Origin: Persicobacter diffluens
GTDB taxonomy: Bacteria > Bacteroidota > Bacteroidia > Cytophagales > Cyclobacteriaceae
DNA length: 64,000 nt
NCBI RefSeq assembly: GCF_036244895.1
Contig: NZ_BQKE01000004.1
Coordinates: forward strand, 248,001 to 312,000
Reading direction: 5' to 3'
Shown: piece after piece, positions 54,082 to 62,733 of the stretch
Layout of the letters: every line of letters starts with the position of its first letter
Numbering within the stretch: the first letter of the stretch is position 1
Made by a program: the position numbers and the translations under genes
Notes under the pieces: model-generated
Database searches by the model: none
Told to the model about the DNA's origin: nothing
What the model saw: only the letters and a program-made list of their open reading frames with translations

Positions 54082-55794
54082 TTAAAAAGCGCAAACCACC
54101 TCTTTCCCTTTAAAGGCAATCCCGATCCGCATGATGTTCGTATGTCCGTGCGCAAGAATTTCCGTTTCATAATTACGGCTGTGGATTTGCTGAAGTGCCT
54201 CCTCGGCTAAGGATTGCAAATCGCCCTCGTCATCTACCTGCTTCTTTTTGAATTCTAAAATCCAAGCTTTGGGATTGGACGGGTCTTTTGGGTAAAAGTA
54301 GAGGTCAGCTCGCCCGTAGCCCACTTCTCTGTTCGATCGGATATGATAATCCTTATCCAAATGCGCTAACAGTCCCAGCATAAAAGCATGGTATACTTTT
54401 TCCGGATTACCTTCTTGTCCGATATCAAAATAGCTGAAAGCCGTCTGGACGTATTTTCTCAATTCATCCTCAAAAATGGCCCCTCGCTGTTCCAAAAGCG
54501 AGCGCATCAATTCAGTGTCCCCGGCTTGCGCTGTTCCTGCGCTGACATGGTCTTCCAGCATGATGCGGAACATGCTCAAAATCTCCTTGTTCGGAATACG
54601 GAGTTCATAGGTGTTGATGTCCATTCGTTGCTCGGCTGTCAAGTAGCCACTAAAAAGCAACAAGCCCAAAACGGTCTCATTCCTTCCTGTAAACAAATGA
54701 TCAAAGACGGTAAATTCGTCAATGCGAGCGACTACCTTCTCTTCCTTCAACAGATCAAAAAGGATATCTTGGGTACTTTTGTCGGCTTTTGGTAATATTT
54801 CTTTGATCAGCTCATTGGAGGAAGTGTTGACCCAGTAGGCCCTTAAACCATCAGCAATATTACCCACATAATTCAAAATAGACCAAGGGTTGTAGATCTG
54901 AGTGTTCCCACCAAAAGCATAACCATTGTACCAACTGGCGACTTTTTCACGATCTTCGGTACAATCTGCATCGGTCAGTAGTTGATCCACTTCCGCTTGG
55001 GTTAAGCCGAATTTATCGGAAAATTGATGATTTAGAATCGAATAGGTGGTAATATTATTCAAGCCCGAAAAAATATTCTCCTTCGCCACACGCAATATGC
55101 CCGTAATGACGCCTTTGGTCAAATGTTCGTTATCCTTGAAGCCCGCCGACAGGAAGTTGCGCATGAAATCGAGCATCTGGGGCAGGTAGCCATGGGTATG
55201 GGCAGCGTGAATAGGGGCGTCGTATTCGTCGATGAGCAGGATTGGGGCGATGCCATGGTGTTTTTTTAAAATTGCCCCAAGGGTTTTTAATGTCTTTTCT
55301 AATTCTGCTTGGCTTGAATTATAATCAAAAAGGCGATCTAGATATCGTTTTTCGCTACGAACTAAACCTTGTACCTCTTCAATATAAGGGTAATTGGTTT
55401 CAATAATAGCGACGAGATAATCCAAGAACTTCTCTCGAAACCCCTCCATTGAGGGACACTTCAACTCCTTAAACGTCAAAAATATTACCGGATATTTCCC
55501 CTGATGCGCCCATGCGGGAGCGTTTTCAATCGCCAAACCCTTGAAAAGTGGCCTGTTTTCTTCGGCATGGTCAATGTCAAAGAAATATTTCAGCATGCTC
55601 ATGTTGAGGGTTTTGCCAAATCGGCGTGGACGTGGAAACAGTAAGGCTTGGCCATGTCCTTTCATCAACTCCTCAATGAATAAAGATTTATCAATGTAAT
55701 AACTGTCTTCAAGACGGATCTTACGAAAATCCGATGTGCCGATGGCTAACTCTTTCATGCTGCGGTTTAGGTTTATTGACTGCAATATAAGCAT
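54082..55794 (-). CDS. AAA-ATPase-like/PD-(D/E)XK nuclease family protein, cassette 1
   Basis: The 570-aa protein has the same ends and motifs as the other two copies (PRPRRFGKTLNMSML, ILLIDEYDAPI, GYGRADLYFYPKDP, ILEFKKKQ). Its residues ~105-165 are of a different type (FREKFLDYLVAIIETNYPYI, EEVQGLVRSEKRYLDRLFDY), while residues ~255-330 match the cassette-2 copy. It is the first gene of the array in the direction of transcription, and its promoter region faces 55.8-56 kb. Function unknown. Confidence 0.85.
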   Translation of the reverse strand: MLILQSINLNRSMKELAIGTSDFRKIRLEDSYYIDKSLFIEELMKGHGQALLFPRPRRFGKTLNMSMLKYFFDIDHAEENRPLFKGLAIENAPAWAHQGKYPVIFLTFKELKCPSMEGFREKFLDYLVAIIETNYPYIEEVQGLVRSEKRYLDRLFDYNSSQAELEKTLKTLGAILKKHHGIAPILLIDEYDAPIHAAHTHGYLPQMLDFMRNFLSAGFKDNEHLTKGVITGILRVAKENIFSGLNNITTYSILNHQFSDKFGLTQAEVDQLLTDADCTEDREKVASWYNGYAFGGNTQIYNPWSILNYVGNIADGLRAYWVNTSSNELIKEILPKADKSTQDILFDLLKEEKVVARIDEFTVFDHLFTGRNETVLGLLLFSGYLTAEQRMDINTYELRIPNKEILSMFRIMLEDHVSAGTAQAGDTELMRSLLEQRGAIFEDELRKYVQTAFSYFDIGQEGNPEKVYHAFMLGLLAHLDKDYHIRSNREVGYGRADLYFYPKDPSNPKAWILEFKKKQVDDEGDLQSLAEEALQQIHSRNYETEILAHGHTNIMRIGIAFKGKEVVCAF

Positions 55795-56346
55795 TTTTTT
55801 GGGGAGGGTGGATGTTGGTTGTTTTGTAAATCAGCGCCCTGCCGGAGGAAGGCAGGGATTATTCTCTTGTGCGATAAAAATTCGATCAATGGCTGACCCG
55901 AACAAGAACGGTTTTTTTTTGTAAAAATCAATCCTGAAGGGATTAAACTAAAAAGTGATGGGTGAAAATCCATCGGTAAATCACCCACGGAAATATAACC
56001 CCTGAAAGGGTTTCACTAAAATTGTATATCGATTAATATCCACATTTTAAAATTGGTTCTTTCCACCTCAAGCCTTCAGGTTTAGTTTGGGAGCAAATTC
56101 CCGAACGATGGCTTGCCCCCCGCCGCTAATAAGTGTCACCCCCTCGGGCTGGTTAGAGGGCTGTTTTGCCATAAACCCCTGTTGGAAGCAAATAGCTAGC
56201 TGTACCCGACTTTTTACATTAGGGTTGAAGTTTTATTCCCCTGTTTTATGGTCTTATAGTTAAAGGGTGGTGGAAATGTCCTTCCCTAAAATAGTTCATG
56301 GATAGCTTTCCAAGCTCCACTCTGACTGGTTAAAGTCAGTTTGTAA

Positions 56347-56485
56347 CCGTGTTTGTGTCGTGATTTAAATAAGCCCAAATTTGGGCAAGCTTGTTTGCTC
56401 TTCTTTCCTCTGCTTTGTTGGATGAAACTAGAAATAAGGAATTATTCCTTCGTAATTTAAGCATGATTAATCCGGGTTAAGGAAT
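56347..56485 (+). repeat. Structured intergenic repeat, type II, copy 2
   Basis: This is the second copy of the motif order seen at 33764-33920: palindrome GCCCAAATTTGGGC, then AAGGAATTATTCCTT, then GATTAATCCGGGTTA. Sequence identity is low but hairpin positions agree. Confidence 0.45.
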
Positions 56486-56497
56486 AATCGGTTAAAA

Positions 56498-56535
56498 AAA
56501 ACGCCTCAAAGATCCATAGATCAGTGAGGCGTTTT
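56498..56535. terminator. Bidirectional terminator downstream of the symporter gene
   Basis: AAAACGCCTCA (56498-56508) pairs perfectly with TGAGGCGTTTT (56525-56535) around a 16-nt loop that itself contains GATC-CATA-GATC. A-tract on the left and T-run in the stem on the right let it act on both strands. It lies 135 bp beyond the symporter stop. Confidence 0.8.
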
Positions 56536-56669
56536 CATATTCATTTCCTATTAAACTTTTAAAGGAATGAGAGGCTAATCGATGAATTTTCCCAATGGCG
56601 CAATTCGATGTGGAAAATTTTGCATTGATTAAACTCCTCTTATAAAATTATTTTGGGTGAAAATGAATG

Positions 56670-58406
56670 TTAAAAGAAATAGATATAGATGAAAAGGGTA
56701 ATGGCTACGATAACAATAGAGTGTACCACATCCCATTTGTCCCAAGTCTTTCTATTTTCCTCTTTTTGTTCAGGGCTGCTATCCCATACCGTTAGGCCGC
56801 GTCCTGGTTTCAATTTTTGTTTAGTGCCTGCAGGGGAGCTTAGCACCACTTGTCCCTCTCCTTGTTCCAGATATTCTTCCTCTTCGGTTTCTAGGGAATA
56901 ATTATCTCCATGGGTAGCGAAGGTAACAATGATCATTACGGCCAGAATTAAAAAGAAAAGTGCAATTTCAAAGTGTAACCAGTTCGGCGCCACCATGACT
57001 TGATATACAATACCATTTTGATCCAAAGCATCTGCAAAAACTTTGAGTCCAAGGCGGCTCATTCCAATCACGAAACCGGTGACCAATCCGGTAATACTTG
57101 CCTGTGCTGTAGTTTTTCTCCACAATACTCCTAATAAGAACACCGCTGCGATTCCAGGCGCCAAAAGGGATTGTACATCCTGCAGGTAAGCGTATAGTAC
57201 ACTACCTATACTTTTCATTACCGGAATCCACAAAACTCCTAAAATTACAATTACTACCGTAGCTATACGTCCGATGGTTACCAACTCTTTTTCAGGTGCA
57301 TCAGGTTTGATTTTCTGATAAAAATCCACTGTGAAAAGCATAGCAGAGGAGTTGAATAAAGAGGCCAGAGAAGACATGAGTGCAGCAATAATTCCACCTA
57401 CTACTACTCCTTTCAATCCTACTGGTAGGATATTGGATACCATAATAGAGAAGGCAGCATCCGCGGAGGTAAGGTTCAATAATCCTTTTTGGTGTAATGC
57501 AAAAGCAATCATACCCGGAATAAGGAAGATGAAAATTGGCAATAGTTTTAAGTAGGCACCGAAGATCGTACCGCGTCTTGCATTTTTAACGTCTTTTCCG
57601 GATAATACACGTTGTACGATGTACTGGTCAGTACACCAATACCAGAAACCAATAATGGCAGAACCTAAAATAACCCCAGTCCAGGGGAAATCCGGGTCTG
57701 AAGAAGAACGCATTAAAGAGGTCATGGGATCTCCATAGGGAGTAGTGTGTTCGGAGCATATACGCATCAATTCTCCCCAGCCTCCTAATTGGTCCAAACC
57801 AATAAATAAAATGGCCAAACTACCGATTAATAGGATGGGCGTTTGTAATACAGAGGTATATAAAACTGCTTTCATCCCACCAAAAACTGTAAAAAGTCCC
57901 GTGATGACTACCAGACCAATTGCTCCAATCCAAAAGAAGTCAATACCTAAGAAAGATTCAATTCCGAAAACTTCCTTAAAAACGACACCCCCTGCGTAAA
58001 CGGTTACCGCCACTTTTGTTAAGACATAACTCACCAATGATATTACAGAAAGGAAAGTCCTTGAAGAGGTGCTGAATCGTTTTTCTAAATATTCCGGCAT
58101 GGTGAGGATCTTAATCCTGTCGTAAAATGGCACAAATACCCATCCTAATACTAAAATAATCCAGCCCTGCATTTCCCAGTGCGCCATGGCCATGCCATTT
58201 GCTGCTCCTGCTCCTGCTAATCCTACCAAATGCTCCGACCCAATGTTAGATGCAAAAATTGAGGTACCAATGGCAATCCATCCCGCATTTCTTCCCGCCA
58301 GGAAGTAATCCTCCGAGGTTTCATCCTTCTGCATGACCACCCAGATCACGATTCCGATGAGGAGGATAAAGAAGGTTCCTAAAACAAACCAATCTAAAAA
58401 TTCCAT
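56670..58406 (-). CDS. SSS-family sodium/sugar symporter
   Basis: The start at 58406 (MEFLDWFVLGTFFILLIGIV) is preferred; the frame extends 21 codons further up without membrane character. The ~578-aa protein has about 14 hydrophobic helices and the sodium:solute symporter motifs DYFLAGRNAGWIAIGTSIFA, SNIGSEHLVGLAGAGA, YTSVLQTPILLIG, GFWYWCTDQYIVQRVLSGKD and MSSLASLFNSSAMLFTVDFY. These resemble SGLT-type transporters often found beside Bacteroidetes sugar loci. It probably moves a monosaccharide (glucose, galactose, xylose or arabinose) across the inner membrane. The ECF sigma gene lies upstream, on the same strand. Confidence 0.92.
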   Translation of the reverse strand: MEFLDWFVLGTFFILLIGIVIWVVMQKDETSEDYFLAGRNAGWIAIGTSIFASNIGSEHLVGLAGAGAANGMAMAHWEMQGWIILVLGWVFVPFYDRIKILTMPEYLEKRFSTSSRTFLSVISLVSYVLTKVAVTVYAGGVVFKEVFGIESFLGIDFFWIGAIGLVVITGLFTVFGGMKAVLYTSVLQTPILLIGSLAILFIGLDQLGGWGELMRICSEHTTPYGDPMTSLMRSSSDPDFPWTGVILGSAIIGFWYWCTDQYIVQRVLSGKDVKNARRGTIFGAYLKLLPIFIFLIPGMIAFALHQKGLLNLTSADAAFSIMVSNILPVGLKGVVVGGIIAALMSSLASLFNSSAMLFTVDFYQKIKPDAPEKELVTIGRIATVVIVILGVLWIPVMKSIGSVLYAYLQDVQSLLAPGIAAVFLLGVLWRKTTAQASITGLVTGFVIGMSRLGLKVFADALDQNGIVYQVMVAPNWLHFEIALFFLILAVMIIVTFATHGDNYSLETEEEEYLEQGEGQVVLSSPAGTKQKLKPGRGLTVWDSSPEQKEENRKTWDKWDVVHSIVIVAITLFIYIYFF

Positions 58407-58632
58407 AATATAAAATTTAAATAAAAAGTGTTTTAAATATTTGATAAAAATCCACCCGTTTAAATGCATTGATTTTATTGGGCTATATGTTTATGTTGTT
58501 AGTATTACTGTGATGTATAAAATAAATTTAATTTTTATAGCTTCATTATATAAGCAATACAGTCAAATAAAACCCCTTAGTTCTGTGGTAGTGGTAAATG
58601 GTTTTATGGCTGATTACTAATTGGCTTTGAGC

Positions 58633-59256
58633 TTAAATGATGAATTCTTCAAAGGGCTTAAGGCGCTGATTGAGGTTCTTAAGTGCCCGATATACAATCG
58701 TTCTCGCAGATTTCACATTTTGCATCTGCATAAGCTGTGCGATTTCCTGATAAGATTTGTTCTCAAAAAAGTAGAGTTGTATAGCTTTCTGTTGATTTTG
58801 GGTAAGGCCTTCGCAGGCATTCTTGATCATATTTTCGTATGGGAAGTACAATTCTATACTTTCTTCCTGTAGGAATTTGGTGTTAATGATTTTTTCCACA
58901 AATATATTTTTATCTTCTAACGATTGCGTATTGTGGATCTTGCTTTTACTTCGTATTAACTTTCTTTTGAATGAGGTAATGAGATATGCCTTTACGGATG
59001 TAGGTACACATACCTGCTCTCTTTTCTGGATAAGTGTATTGAAAAGATCCTGTATGGTATCCATTACTAATTCCTTATCCGATGATATTTTTTTTCCATA
59101 TTGATATAATACATCAAAATATGAGGAATAAAGAGTAGCCAGGGCATTTTTATCACCTGATCTGTATAATAGCCACAGTTCGATTTCACTATCGTAAATA
59201 TCCTTATGTTTTGGAGTGGTCATATAGCTTAAGTGATGATTTTGTTTGGCTTGCAT
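58633..59256 (-). CDS. ECF-type RNA polymerase sigma factor
   Basis: The ~207-aa protein (start at 59256; alternatives 59289 and 59223) has sigma region 2 (ELWLLYRSGDKNALATLYSS, YFDVLYQYGKKISSDKELVM, DTIQDLFNTLIQKRE) and region 4 (LTQNQQKAIQLYFFENKSYQ, EIAQLMQMQNVKSARTIVYR). ECF factors in Bacteroidetes often sit next to a FecR anti-sigma and a SusC with an extra domain, but neither is present here. It lies ~230 bp upstream of the symporter start on the same strand, so it might control the symporter, or it could be an orphan. The length and a long linker are normal for this family. Confidence 0.85.
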   Translation of the reverse strand: MQAKQNHHLSYMTTPKHKDIYDSEIELWLLYRSGDKNALATLYSSYFDVLYQYGKKISSDKELVMDTIQDLFNTLIQKREQVCVPTSVKAYLITSFKRKLIRSKSKIHNTQSLEDKNIFVEKIINTKFLQEESIELYFPYENMIKNACEGLTQNQQKAIQLYFFENKSYQEIAQLMQMQNVKSARTIVYRALKNLNQRLKPFEEFII

Positions 59257-59403
59257 GGCTGTTTGATTTAAAAAAAATATGCGATCCAAAAGTTTTGGCT
59301 ACTTATGATTTGGATACTATTAATGAATATTTTTAAAAAATGGTTGGCAAAAGTAATTTTATGGTCGTATAAAAATTTCTTTTTTATGCTTACTTATTAG
59401 CGT

Positions 59404-59449
59404 ACTGGATGCCGGGGGCAATGATCCCCCGGTCCAGTCCTTTTTTTTT
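59404..59449 (+). terminator. Very strong plus-strand terminator without an obvious plus-strand gene
   Basis: ACTGGA-TG-CCGGGGG pairs with CCCCCGG-TCCAGT (59404-59438) with a 7-nt loop, followed by CC and nine T (59441-59449). The T-run is on the plus-strand side only. Annotated genes on both sides are on the minus strand. It may end an unannotated plus-strand transcript or, without a T-run, stall GH51 transcription. Confidence 0.8.
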
Positions 59450-59588
59450 ACTTTGTGATGATTCCTTCGCCAATAAATTGATATATTAGGTTTTGAGAGA
59501 ACTTAATGAAAGAGTTACGGTATGTATCTTTACCTTAAATATCGATCTCTTTTGACCTTAATTTTGACGTTGGAGAAACTCACTATTT

Positions 59589-61133
59589 TTAGGCTCCCTT
59601 TGAGTTGCTCAATTGTACTAAAACAACAGATTTCGCAGGGATCTTAATTTTTACTTTGCCATTTTTAGGCTTATTTACTTTAAAGTCAGTGGTGTAAACG
59701 GTATTTTTCCCACCAAAGTCATTGTAGTCCGTAATGCTTTTTGCCGTAAGAATTTCTCCTTTTGCCTGACTAAAACTAGCGCCTCTCACGTCATATTCAA
59801 TTTCAATATCCTTATCAGGGTTCGAGTTACACATGGTAACATTCAACACGCCGTCTTTCACACTCGCAGAAGTGGAAATGGAAGGAAGCGTTTGGTTGTT
59901 AATGGTATAATCTTCTGCAGACAGGTGGAAAGGAACCAGTTTGGCATCCTGGTGAGCAGCATACATTTTGAAGACGTGGTAGGTTGGCGTTAGTACCAAT
60001 TCCTGTCCTTTAGTCAAAATAACCGCCTGAAGCACGTTCACCATTTGCGCAATGTTTGCCATTTTTACGCGGTCCGCATGGTTATTGAAGATATTGAGCC
60101 CAATACCTGCCACCAATGCGTCGCGAAGCGTGTTTTGCTGATGCAAGAAGCCAGGATTAGTACCCTCCATAGGTGCAAACCAGGTTCCCCATTCGTCGAC
60201 CATCAATCCTACGTTTTTGTCAGGATCGTATTTGTCCATGATGGTAGAATGCTTTTCGATCAATTCTTCCATGCGGTGTACCTGGAACATCGTCTCCTGC
60301 CAGTCTGCCTTGTCGAAATCAGTTGCAGAAAAGCGTGGAGGCCAGTCCTGAGGGATGGTATAGTAGTGCAAAGAAAGGCCTTGCATCAGGAACATATGGT
60401 TTTGCAATTTACGCATCATCACTTCCGTCCAGTTGTAGTCATCAACATTCGGACCACCGGCAATTTTGAATTCTGCTCCACCACAATAAGAGGCAAATCG
60501 ACGGTAAAGATCGGCATAGTACTCCGGCGTCATATTGCCACCACATCCCCAGTTTTCATTTCCAATACCGAAGTATTTTACTTTCCAGGGCTCATTTCTG
60601 CCATTTTGCTTACGCAAATCCGTCATTGGGCTTTGGTTGCTGGAAGTGATGTATTCTACCCACTCAGAAGCTTCCTGTACGGTACCTGATCCAACGTTTA
60701 GATTGACATATGGTTCCGCATTAATTAATTCACAAAATTCTAAGAATTCATGTGTACCAAAACTGTTGTCCTCTGTTACACCTCCCCAGTGGATATTGAC
60801 GATAGAAGGACGACTCGCTCTTGGCCCAATACCATCTTTCCAATGGTAGGTGTCGGCAAAACAACCACCTGGCCAACGTAATAAAGGAATCTGCATTTCT
60901 TTTAATGCCTCAATAATATCTTTACGATATCCCTTTATGTTTTCAATCTCACTGTCTTCTCCTACATATAGTCCATCGTAAATACAACGTCCCAGGTGCT
61001 CGGCGAAGTGGCCGTAAATCTCCCGATTAATGGTCTCTTCCGCCTCATCTACATGCAAAATCATGCGGTTTTGAGCCTGCGATGCAAAAAGCGGAAACAG
61101 TAAAGCAATGAATAATAAATTAATCTTCTTCAT
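59589..61133 (-). CDS. GH51 alpha-L-arabinofuranosidase, exported
   Basis: The 514-aa protein has a signal peptide (MKKINLLFIALLFPLFASQA). GH51 motifs follow: INREIYGHFAEHLGRCIYDG, LRWPGGCFADTYHWKDGIGP, the acid/base Glu ~193 in GIGNENWGCGG and the nucleophile Glu ~314 in LMVDEWGTW, then the C-terminal beta-sandwich. The length is that of a plain GH51. It releases arabinofuranose from arabinan, arabinoxylan or arabinosylated xyloglucan. The galM-like gene ends 29 bp upstream, so the two form an operon, and the divergent GH43 gene probably supplies arabino-oligosaccharides. Confidence 0.95.
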   Translation of the reverse strand: MKKINLLFIALLFPLFASQAQNRMILHVDEAEETINREIYGHFAEHLGRCIYDGLYVGEDSEIENIKGYRKDIIEALKEMQIPLLRWPGGCFADTYHWKDGIGPRASRPSIVNIHWGGVTEDNSFGTHEFLEFCELINAEPYVNLNVGSGTVQEASEWVEYITSSNQSPMTDLRKQNGRNEPWKVKYFGIGNENWGCGGNMTPEYYADLYRRFASYCGGAEFKIAGGPNVDDYNWTEVMMRKLQNHMFLMQGLSLHYYTIPQDWPPRFSATDFDKADWQETMFQVHRMEELIEKHSTIMDKYDPDKNVGLMVDEWGTWFAPMEGTNPGFLHQQNTLRDALVAGIGLNIFNNHADRVKMANIAQMVNVLQAVILTKGQELVLTPTYHVFKMYAAHQDAKLVPFHLSAEDYTINNQTLPSISTSASVKDGVLNVTMCNSNPDKDIEIEYDVRGASFSQAKGEILTAKSITDYNDFGGKNTVYTTDFKVNKPKNGKVKIKIPAKSVVLVQLSNSKGA

Positions 61134-61162
61134 ACAAAAAAAGTATTTAAAAAAATATAAAA

Positions 61163-62335
61163 CTAAAGAATTTCGTTGTTGTCAATTCCAAATTCTAGTA
61201 TCGTTTGTGTACGATAGGTTTCCCCCGGATTTACGATAGTGTTTGGGAAATTTTCGTGATTTGGGGAGTCCGGGAAATGTTGGGTTTCCAGGCACAGCCC
61301 ACTGTATTGGTGGAAAATATTTTGGTTATTTTTCAGGCTTCCATCCAGAAAATTTCCGGAGTAGAATTGAATGCCCGGTTCTTCCGTGTAAATATGCATC
61401 AGTCTGCGGCTGTTGGGCGCCAATAGGCTGGCGGCATGTTTCATGTTATGGGCCTCCCCATTTAGAACATAATTGTGGTCATATCCACCGTTTATATCCT
61501 GAATGCGAGCGCCAATGGCTTGTGCTTGTTGAAAATCGAAGGCGGTTTCCTTTACGGTTGCAATTTCACCGGTTGGGATCAGTAAATCATTCACCGGCGT
61601 GTAATGCGAAGCATAAAGGGTAAGTTCATGCCCCAAAATATCTCCGGAACCTTCGAGGTTAAAATACGCGTGGTTGGTAAGGTTAATCGGGCAGGGCTGA
61701 TCTACTGTTGCCTCGTACTGGATCGCTAGCTGCTGACCTTTCAAAATATACCGGACATGAATGTTCGCGTTCCCCGGATACCCCTCTTGTCCATCTTTAC
61801 TTAAATAGTGTAAATCCAGGATGGCATTTTGTTGATCTGCGGTGGCCTTAGTTTCCCAGATGACTTTATCAAATCCTTTAAAACCTCCATGGAGATGATT
61901 ACCATGGTCGTTGGTGGTTAATTGATAATCCTTACCGTTAAGCGAAAACTTCCCCTCTCCGATTCTATTCCCATACCTTCCGATTAGCGCTCCAAAAAAC
62001 GGTACCTCCTGCAGGTAGTCTTCGAATCGATCAAAGCCTAAAACGATGTTTTCTATCTTTCCATCTTTATCAGGAGTCTCCAGGCGGGTAATGATCCCTC
62101 CATAGTTCATGATCTCCACCGCTATTCCAGCGGTACTTTCCAGGCGGTATTTAATAATAGCTTCACCACTGGGTAATTGTCCCCATTCTTCCTGGCTAAC
62201 AGTCGCTGTTCCTTCAGCTGTTTGACTTTGTTGTTTTTGTTGGCAGCCAGTATGGATTACTGTCAGCGTAAGGATCATTGTAATGCCGGAAAGTAGTTTG
62301 CCGGCACGCCTATAATAAGGGTTCAGATTTTTCAT
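61163..62335 (-). CDS. galM: Aldose 1-epimerase (mutarotase), lipoprotein
   Basis: The 390-aa protein has a long signal with lipobox near VIHTGC, followed by a Gln-rich linker (QQKQQSQTAEG). The mutarotase fold shows NYGGIITRLETPDKDG, IGRYGNRIGEGKF, LTTNDHGNHLHGG (with the conserved Asn and His), INLTNHAYFNLEGSGDILGH and the catalytic Glu in CLETQHFPDSPNH. It interconverts alpha and beta anomers of aldoses, such as galactose or arabinose released by the locus. Export as a lipoprotein fits a periplasmic role. It is the first gene of the galM-GH51 operon and is divergent from the last GH43 gene. Confidence 0.93.
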   Translation of the reverse strand: MKNLNPYYRRAGKLLSGITMILTLTVIHTGCQQKQQSQTAEGTATVSQEEWGQLPSGEAIIKYRLESTAGIAVEIMNYGGIITRLETPDKDGKIENIVLGFDRFEDYLQEVPFFGALIGRYGNRIGEGKFSLNGKDYQLTTNDHGNHLHGGFKGFDKVIWETKATADQQNAILDLHYLSKDGQEGYPGNANIHVRYILKGQQLAIQYEATVDQPCPINLTNHAYFNLEGSGDILGHELTLYASHYTPVNDLLIPTGEIATVKETAFDFQQAQAIGARIQDINGGYDHNYVLNGEAHNMKHAASLLAPNSRRLMHIYTEEPGIQFYSGNFLDGSLKNNQNIFHQYSGLCLETQHFPDSPNHENFPNTIVNPGETYRTQTILEFGIDNNEIL

Positions 62336-62733
62336 AATGTGATTTTAAAAAGTCTTTCTCTTTATTGAAGAGTAAAAAATCTAGCGTTCTGCTTTGTTGA
62401 AATTCAAGAAAAAGCTGCGGAGGGGGGTAGAATATTTTGTATTTCAGGTGGATTATAAATTATTTCAGGAGTACTCCACCTAAGAGGAGTGGTTAATTTA
62501 CTGGAGAATAAGGGGATAGGGGCTGTTATTTGAGTTCAGGTGGACGGAGAAAAAATAGATTATTTATGCTAATTGAGCAGGTAGACTATTCCTTACAAGG
62601 TGGATTATTGTGTATTTGGAAAATAATCCACGTCAAATAAAACTTAGTCCACTCTATTTCCATTTTTATCCTTGACCTTTAAATCGTCTTAAAAAGGACA
62701 TTTTTTTTTCATTATCCTATAGCGATTAAATTT
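62336..62733. promoter_or_regulatory. Divergent promoter region with repeated GTGGA/TCCAC operator-like motifs
   Basis: This ~400-bp region separates the galM-GH51 operon from the divergent GH43 gene. It contains AGGTGGA (62446-62452) with inverted TCCACCT (62475-62481), CAGGTGGAC (62537-62545), a perfect inverted repeat GTGGATTATT (62600-62609)/AATAATCCAC (62622-62631) with a 12-nt spacer, and AGTCCACT (62646-62653). The clustering of one short motif in both orientations suggests binding sites for a regulator controlling one or both operons. Confidence 0.5.

Larger units (their letters stand above)
44892..55860 (-). repeat. Tandem array of three Rhs-tip/toxin cassettes (~3.6 kb each)
   Basis: The markers of the regulator-like tail recur at 44892, 48604, ~52266 and ~55831, giving unit lengths near 3.71, 3.66 and 3.57 kb. 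Each unit contains, on the minus strand, a near-identical AAA/PD-(D/E)XK gene, a conserved Rhs core tip of ~115 residues, a unique C-terminal domain and a unique small gene. Each AAA gene stop lies ~40 bp before the Rhs-tip ATG. The conserved blocks form homologous arms around each variable centre. Confidence 0.85.
55800..56669. other. Large intergenic region between the array and the symporter
   Basis: About 870 bp with no gene. It holds a short stub of the regulator-like tail (~55829-55855), small hairpins with a shared look (AATCCTGAAGGGATT near 55930 and AACCCCTGAAAGGGTTT near 55998), a type II structured repeat (56347-56485) and the terminator at 56498-56535. The 56.04-56.34 kb part may be decayed coding DNA, but I could not assign it. 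Confidence 0.5.

Noticed and set aside
44892..55860. A complete type VI secretion or full-length Rhs locus
   Set aside because: No Hcp, VgrG, PAAR or long YD-repeat shell is present; only the last ~115 residues of Rhs cores are found.
60045..60689. A 214-codon plus-strand frame
   Set aside because: It lies entirely antisense to the GH51 gene, whose frame has all family motifs; the product has no recognisable domain.
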